Source: an uncultured Roseburia sp.
GTDB taxonomy: Bacteria > Bacillota > Clostridia > Lachnospirales > Lachnospiraceae
Direction: 5' to 3'
NCBI GenBank assembly: GCA_900550935.1
Contig: URUD01000005.1
Coordinates: 21,681 to 85,680, forward strand
Length of the DNA stretch: 64,000 nt
Positions 59,614 through 64,000 of the stretch are shown piece by piece. The translations under genes and the position numbers were made by a program. The notes under the pieces were generated by a model. It did not search any database and had not been told where the DNA came from. It saw nothing but the letters and a program-made list of their open reading frames with translations. Position 1 is the first letter of the stretch. The number at the start of each line of letters is the position of its first letter.

Positions 59614-61601
59614 ATTTCTGCTCCGCTCGGCATTGCTTTTTCCGGTGTCATCAGTGCAAGGTTCCCCTCTGCATCTTCTGCACACAACAGCATACCTTCG
59701 GAAAGCACACCTGCTAATTTTGCCGGTTTTAAGTTTACCAGTACCATTACTTTCTTGCCGACCATCTCTTCCGGTGTGTAATATTTGCGGATACCGGAAA
59801 CGATCTGTTTTACCTGGCTTCCGATCTTAACCTGGGAGCACAGTAATTTCTTTGATTTTGGAACTGCTTCGCAGGAAATGATCTCGCCCACCTGGAACTG
59901 CATTTTCATGAAGTCATCGTACTCGATCTCTGCCTTTGGCTCGATATCGATGCCTTCTTCTGCGGCACTCTCTTCCGGCAGTTCGCCTAATGCTCTCTGC
60001 TCTGCTTCATACTCTGTTTTCTGTTTCTCCTGTAATGCCTCTACTTTTGGCATGATCTCTTTTACATCAAGACGTGCAAATAAGATTTCCGGTTTTTCTA
60101 CCACTTTGTTGCCGCTCTCATAAAGTCCGAACTGTGTTAAGTCATCAAATGCACGGATCTGTGTATTGAGCTGTGCCACGATCTTGTCTGCAGTTTCCGG
60201 CAGGAAGCTCTTTAAGAGGCTTGCTCCGATGGTGATCGTCTCTGCCAGATTGTAAAGCACTTCGCTTAATCTGTCGCTCTTTGCCTCATCTTTTGCCAGT
60301 ACCCACGGCTCGGTCTCGTCGATGTATTTGTTGCAGCGACGGAATACGTTAAATACCTCAGAGATTGCATCTGCCACACGCAGTCCTGCCATCTTCTCTG
60401 CAACTTTGTCTCTTGCTCCGGTTGCAACTGCCTTTAAGTCTGCATCCACGTCCTCTGCGGCTCCAGTGCTCTTTACCACACCGTCAAAATATTTATTGCT
60501 CATGGAAACGGTACGGTTTACCAGGTTTCCAAGGATATTTGCAAGGTCAGAGTTGAAACGCTCTACGACAAGCTCCCATGTGATGACACCATCATTTTCA
60601 AACGGCATCTCATGAAGCACGAAATAACGTGTTGCATCTACACCAAAGAAATCCACCATATCATCTGCATAGATCACATTTCCTTTGGATTTACTCATCT
60701 TGTCGCCGCCCTGTAACAGCCACGGATGTCCAAATACCTGTTTCGGTAATGGCAGATCCAGTGCCATTAAGAAGATCGGCCAGTAAATGGTATGGAAACG
60801 GATGATATCCTTTCCGATCAGGTGCAGGTCTGCCGGCCAGTTCTTTTTGAATAACTCGCTGGAATTGCCGTCTGCATCATATCCGATCTTTGTGATATAG
60901 TTGGTCAGCGCATCGAGCCATACATATACAACATGTTTATCATCAAAATCAACCGGGATACCCCATTTGAATGAAGTTCTGGATACACAGAGATCCTGAA
61001 GTCCCGGAAGCAGGAAGTTGTTCATCATCTCATTTTTTCTGGATACCGGCTGGATAAATTCCGGATGTGTGTTGATATGCTCGATCAGACGGTCTGCATA
61101 TTTGCTCATTTTAAAGAAGTATGCCTCCTCTTTTGCAGGCTGCACTTCGCGTCCGCAGTCCGGGCATTTTCCATCCACAAGCTGTGACTCAGTCCAGAAT
61201 GACTCACATGGGGTACAGTAAAGTCCCTCGTATGCTCCCTTATAGATATCTCCCTTGTCATATAATTTCTTGAAGATCTTCTGAACCTGTTTTTCGTGAT
61301 CCGCATCTGTGGTACGGATGAAATTATCATAGGATGTGTTCATCAGATCCCAGATCCGTTTTACCTCACCTGCGACATTGTCTACATATTCCTTTGGAGT
61401 AATGCCGGCTTTGTTTGCCTTCTCTTCGATCTTCTGACCATGCTCATCTGTTCCTGTCTGGAAATATACGTCATAGCCCTCTGCTCTTTTATATCTTGCG
61501 ATCGCATCTGCAAGTACGATCTCGTAGGTGTTACCAATATGCGGCTTACCGGATGTGTAAGCAATCGCTGTTGTCATATAAAATTTCCCTTTGTTACTCA
61601 T
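59607..61601 (-). CDS. metG: Methionyl-tRNA synthetase
   Basis: 664 residues. Class I motifs TSGKPHIGNTYE and KMSKSKGNVIYA; a zinc knuckle with CTPC and CPDC (about 130-150); C-terminal tRNA-binding OB domain (FMKMQFQVGEIISCEAVPKS) joined by an acidic linker. Charges tRNA-Met. Preceded by a T-box leader (61650-61967) and AAGGAGG. The DUF6056-like gene overlaps its stop. Confidence 0.98.
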   Translation of the reverse strand: MSNKGKFYMTTAIAYTSGKPHIGNTYEIVLADAIARYKRAEGYDVYFQTGTDEHGQKIEEKANKAGITPKEYVDNVAGEVKRIWDLMNTSYDNFIRTTDADHEKQVQKIFKKLYDKGDIYKGAYEGLYCTPCESFWTESQLVDGKCPDCGREVQPAKEEAYFFKMSKYADRLIEHINTHPEFIQPVSRKNEMMNNFLLPGLQDLCVSRTSFKWGIPVDFDDKHVVYVWLDALTNYITKIGYDADGNSSELFKKNWPADLHLIGKDIIRFHTIYWPIFLMALDLPLPKQVFGHPWLLQGGDKMSKSKGNVIYADDMVDFFGVDATRYFVLHEMPFENDGVITWELVVERFNSDLANILGNLVNRTVSMSNKYFDGVVKSTGAAEDVDADLKAVATGARDKVAEKMAGLRVADAISEVFNVFRRCNKYIDETEPWVLAKDEAKSDRLSEVLYNLAETITIGASLLKSFLPETADKIVAQLNTQIRAFDDLTQFGLYESGNKVVEKPEILFARLDVKEIMPKVEALQEKQKTEYEAEQRALGELPEESAAEEGIDIEPKAEIEYDDFMKMQFQVGEIISCEAVPKSKKLLCSQVKIGSQVKQIVSGIRKYYTPEEMVGKKVMVLVNLKPAKLAGVLSEGMLLCAEDAEGNLALMTPEKAMPSGAEIC

Positions 61602-61649
61602 GTTTGTCCTCCTTTTTATTCCGAAATCTCTTTGCTACTCACATGAATC

Positions 61650-61684
61650 AAAAAATCCCGTCCTCTGTAAAAGAAGACGAGATA
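61650..61684 (-). terminator. T-box-controlled terminator before metG
   Basis: 11-bp stem with two G-T pairs and a 7-nt loop, then six T, 49 nt before the metG ATG. Confidence 0.88.
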
Positions 61685-61967
61685 TATCCCGTGGTACCAC
61701 TTCTATTCATCTGCAATGCCGCAGACCTCTGTCCATATCTCATTCTGGTTATCCATCGTGAAATATGCTCCGCTGTAACAGGCGGTCCTGTCGGAGCTTA
61801 TCTGTCCACAATGCTTTCGAAACAGTTCATCTCCGCCACTCCAAAGCCATCTTCCACCTGCCCTTACTCATCTCCTCGCAGCAAACCACGCTCTCTCCTG
61901 TGGCTGGAAATCTCTCTGTAAAGTTCCGACAAATGTACTCTCTTTTTCTATGTGTTTGGATTTTGAC
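61650..61967 (-). ncRNA. T-box riboswitch, Met-specific, controlling metG
   Basis: The minus strand has the T-box AGAAGTGGTACCACGGG (61688-61704) and, overlapping, a terminator ATCTCGTCTTC / GAGGACGGGAT (61656-61684 region) followed by TTTTTT. Upstream a Stem I can be drawn: ACAG/CTGT base (61916-61919 with 61821-61826 area), internal loop, then CCaGCCAC pairing with GTGGCGG. The 3' side of the internal loop is AGATGAA, giving the specifier ATG (61828-61830), matched by uncharged tRNA-Met. Confidence 0.88.
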
Positions 61968-61974
61968 TGTTCTT

Positions 61975-62003
61975 AGACTAGCACGGAGGACTGGAAAAGT
62001 CAA
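61975..62003 (-). promoter_or_regulatory. Promoter of metG T-box transcript
   Basis: Minus strand TTGACT (61998-62003), 17-nt spacer, TAGTCT (61975-61980) with TGC before it as an extended -10. It overlaps the stop of the SGNH hydrolase gene. Confidence 0.55.
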
Positions 62004-62620
62004 GGTCTTTCAATGACTTCAAGGATTGCATCTGCCAGTTTCTGGTGTCCTTCCTCATTCAGATGTTCCATATCCACCCGGCTTGGCGATGCCACATCGG
62101 ATGCTGCAAGGAAATCACAGCCATATTTCTCTGCGATCTTCCGGTAAACCTCTTTGAGCCCTTTGGAGACTTCTACGGAATGCTGGTCAAATTCCGGATC
62201 ATACTCTGCTTTCCACACTTCGTCCCCCAGTGTAATTGGCGATACAAGCAGAACCTTTGTCGTCCCGGCAATGGACTTGATCTGCTCTAACAGCTTTTCT
62301 ATGCCACGTCCGATGACTTCCGGAGACGCATTGTAATAGGTCTTGCAGTCGTTTGTCCCAAGCATCAGGATAATGCGCTCCAACGGAGCATGACTCTCTA
62401 ACAGGGTCGGCAGAAGGCTTGCTCCGCGTCTGCCCTCCCGCAGTTCATCCTCAAAAACGGTTGTCCGTCCGCACAATCCTTCCTCAACGATCCGGTAGTC
62501 CTTTTCGTAAAGTCTCTTTTCCAAAATTCCTGTCCATCTGATATTTCTGTCATATCTGCCACCGGTTTTCGGAATCAGTCCATATGTATTTGAATCTCCA
62601 AAGCATAAAATCTCTCTCAT
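62000..62620 (-). CDS. SGNH/GDSL-family hydrolase
   Basis: 206 residues. Block I ILCFGDSNTYG, the Gly/Asn motif MLGTNDCK, and block V with Asp-x-x-His replaced in context by VDMEHLNEEGHQKLA. No signal peptide, so it is cytoplasmic. Related enzymes are esterases, thioesterases or sugar O-deacetylases; the substrate is not predictable. Driven by a near-perfect SigA promoter at 62677-62705; AGAGGG before the ATG. Confidence 0.88.
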   Translation of the reverse strand: MREILCFGDSNTYGLIPKTGGRYDRNIRWTGILEKRLYEKDYRIVEEGLCGRTTVFEDELREGRRGASLLPTLLESHAPLERIILMLGTNDCKTYYNASPEVIGRGIEKLLEQIKSIAGTTKVLLVSPITLGDEVWKAEYDPEFDQHSVEVSKGLKEVYRKIAEKYGCDFLAASDVASPSRVDMEHLNEEGHQKLADAILEVIERP

Positions 62621-62676
62621 TCTGCATCCCTCTTTTATTTCCTACTTTTCCTAGTCAATTACTATGATTTATAGGT

Positions 62677-62705
62677 ATTATAGGGAGAAACAGGAAGGTT
62701 GTCAA
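62677..62705 (-). promoter_or_regulatory. Consensus SigA promoter of the SGNH hydrolase gene
   Basis: Minus strand TTGACA (62700-62705), 17-nt spacer, TATAAT (62677-62682): exact match to both boxes. Confidence 0.85.
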
Positions 62706-62708
62706 GGT

Positions 62709-63002
62709 TTATTTGATAAAATCAAAAATACAATGCAGCCACATGGCGGTAAACACATCCCTTTTCCGCACCAGTATGGCAAGCGGCAGACCCTGAATCA
62801 ACACACTGATAAGACTGCCGAGAACCACTGCATTTACCCCCTGTGAAACGACGGCATCTATGACATGCAGCAAGGAAAACGGAATGAGAACCATCACATA
62901 ATACAGCACGTCATCGATTTCACTCCCCCGGTTCATCTGCCGCAGAAAGGTCAACAGGAACCACCGGAAAATGATCTCCTCCGATACCCCTGCCCCCAGT
63001 AT
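62709..63002 (-). pseudogene. 3' part of a CPBP intramembrane protease (CAAX-like), truncated by IS3-family element
   Basis: The minus-strand frame reads ILGAGVSEEIIFRWFLL into TFLRQMNRG. EEIIFR is the EExxxR catalytic motif of CPBP/Abi proteases, and the rest includes LHVIDAV and the final helix FTAMWLHCIFDFI. The frame ends at 62709 but upstream at about 63003 runs into the IS element. The N-terminal helices are missing, so the gene is broken. Confidence 0.8.
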
Positions 63003-63084
63003 AGTGGTTCAGTTGTCAAGACAAAAATCTAAGCATTTTATAATTAACTGATATATGTAACTGGGTAGGGGAGAAACTCCCCCC

Positions 63085-63945
63085 TTAGGCTGCATGATCA
63101 TCCAGTAACAGGATTGGATAATAGCAGGATGCCGGTGTCTGATTATTGAGTGCTGAATGACAACGTTCAAAGTTGTATGTATGCACATATTTCCCAATAG
63201 CCTTCCTTGCTTCTCGGATATTGTTGTATTGGGTCAGATATGCTTCCTCGTACTTGAAACTCCGGAACCATCGTTCGATCATGACATTGTCAGCCCACCG
63301 GCTTTTGCCATCCATGTTTTGACGGATCTGGTTCTCTTTGAGGAAATTCATGTACTCATTGCTTGTAAACTGACAGCCCTGATCCGAATTCAGGATAACA
63401 GGTTTTGCCACCATAAACGCCTTTTTTAACGCAGTTATGACCATTCTGGTATCCAGAGTATCATCGACTTCCCAGCCAACGATACAGCGACTATACCAGT
63501 CGATTACAGCGGTCAGATACAGGAATCCATGCTTGATGGGGATGTATGTAATGTCGATTGGCCATGCCTGATTAGGACGGTTGATAACGGCGTTTCGCAG
63601 CAGATACGGGCAGACTTTAGCCTGTTGCATACGTTTAGAAAGGTTCATTTTTGGATAGATTGGATCGATCCCCATTTCATTCATATAACGGCGCATTTTC
63701 CGGCGGCCAACCTGATGCCCACGCTTCTTCAGTTGAGCAGACAGCTGTCGTGCTCCCCAGGCCGGGTTATCTGTGTGTAATCGATCTATGATCGATTTGC
63801 AATCTAACTCCTCCTGAGATATGGGCGTGCCCTTGTAATACACACTGGTACGGTTGATATCAAGAAGCGCAGTTCCTGTTTTAACTGGAAGTTCTTTAGT
63901 CTTCAAAAGGTTTTGGACTAAATTTACTCTCGTAGTCAGGTCCAA
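63085..63945 (-). CDS. IS3-family transposase OrfB (rve integrase)
   Basis: 286 residues. N-terminal HTH_21 (NRTSVYYKG, DRLHTDNPAWGARQLS) and the integrase core with WPIDITYI, LNSDQGCQFTS and the DDE Glu in IERWFRSFKYE. The usual start is a TTG at 63945, or the protein is made as an OrfAB fusion by frameshifting in the A9 run at 63959-63967. OrfB frame is +1 relative to OrfA here. Confidence 0.92.
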   Translation of the reverse strand: MDLTTRVNLVQNLLKTKELPVKTGTALLDINRTSVYYKGTPISQEELDCKSIIDRLHTDNPAWGARQLSAQLKKRGHQVGRRKMRRYMNEMGIDPIYPKMNLSKRMQQAKVCPYLLRNAVINRPNQAWPIDITYIPIKHGFLYLTAVIDWYSRCIVGWEVDDTLDTRMVITALKKAFMVAKPVILNSDQGCQFTSNEYMNFLKENQIRQNMDGKSRWADNVMIERWFRSFKYEEAYLTQYNNIREARKAIGKYVHTYNFERCHSALNNQTPASCYYPILLLDDHAA

Positions 63946-64000
63946 GTGTTTCTTCAGATTTTTTTTTCAACCAATCCGCCTGCATGGTGAGCTGGCCAAC
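63896..64000 (-). CDS. IS3-family transposase OrfA (3' end, partial)
   Basis: The final 34 codons in the window, VGQLTMQADWLKKKSEETLG, then stop at 63896-63898. LTMQxDWLKKK is the typical leucine-zipper end of OrfA. It overlaps OrfB by 50 nt. The start lies outside the window. Confidence 0.8.
   Translation of the reverse strand, partial: VGQLTMQADWLKKKSEETLGPDYESKFSPKPFED

Larger units (their letters stand above)
63003..64000 (-). mobile_element. IS3-family insertion sequence (right part in window)
   Basis: From about 63003 the sequence holds a short 3' noncoding end, a hairpin GGGGAG-AAA-CTCCCC (63068-63082), orfB and the 3' part of orfA, which continues past the window. The boundary is defined by the break in the CPBP gene; the exact inverted repeat and target duplication need the other end. 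Confidence 0.85.

Overview
The window looks like a chromosomal segment of a motile, Gram-positive Lachnospiraceae bacterium, probably Roseburia or a close relative. The grounds are a FliW/CsrA-type late flagellar operon, SigD/FliA-type promoters (TAAA-N15-xCCGATAT), AGGAGG ribosome binding sites, a T-box on metG, a SpoIID/SpoIIQ-like pair and a metG-tatD-ksgA housekeeping order. This assignment is inferred from gene content and was not tested by alignment.

Region 1 (1-3.4 kb, +) holds the end of a glycan-type set: a thiamine-diphosphate enzyme cut by the window edge, a polysaccharide pyruvyl transferase, and a ferredoxin/FrhB-like protein. The last has an in-frame TGA exactly where its family has a conserved Cys (RPxC..C), so it is either a nonsense allele or a selenocysteine candidate. 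Region 2 (3.4-8.2 kb, -) is a four-gene phosphonate operon: cytidylyltransferase-PEP mutase fusion, NAD-binding protein, phosphonopyruvate decarboxylase and LicD transferase. Upstream of it lies the 3' stub of a metallophosphoesterase. Region 3 (8.2-21.6 kb) is a flagellin-glycosylation island: TagF-like polyol-phosphate transferase, a second LicD, five related CgeB/DUF3880-like glycosyltransferases in three transcription units, a NeuB-type synthase without SAF domain, and a Maf flagellin glycosyltransferase beside flagellin. Three of its transcription units begin with recognisable SigD promoters, two of them interleaved and divergent. The simplest reading is a flagellin glycan, possibly decorated with a phosphonate or polyol phosphate, made on the flagellar late-gene schedule.

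Region 4 (21.6-33.8 kb, -) is the late flagellar block flgM-flgN-flgK2-flgK1-flgL-fliW-csrA-flaG-fliD-fliS-fliT, then fliC. SigD promoters precede flgM, flaG and fliC. The fliC leader carries a 5'-terminal stem-loop and several GGA motifs, one in a hairpin loop and one in the Shine-Dalgarno sequence, as expected for CsrA control relieved by FliW.

Region 5 (33.8-47 kb) is signalling: a cyclic-nucleotide-binding protein next to a CHASE2 class III cyclase, a sugar-isomerase-like protein, an EAL protein with a dead GGDEF, LarE, a large histidine kinase with its OmpR-type regulator, a DEAD-box helicase and a TPR-GGDEF protein. Region 6 (46.7-62.6 kb) is the SpoIIQ/SpoIID pair and ksgA, tatD and metG, separated by a chemoreceptor, a radical-SAM DNA repair pair, a coiled-coil protein, an HD-GYP/GGDEF protein (with its own SigD-like promoter) and a DUF6056-like membrane protein. 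metG has a Met-specific T-box. The right edge (62.7-64 kb) is a CPBP protease gene cut by an IS3-family element that runs off the window. No rRNA, tRNA or CRISPR array was seen.
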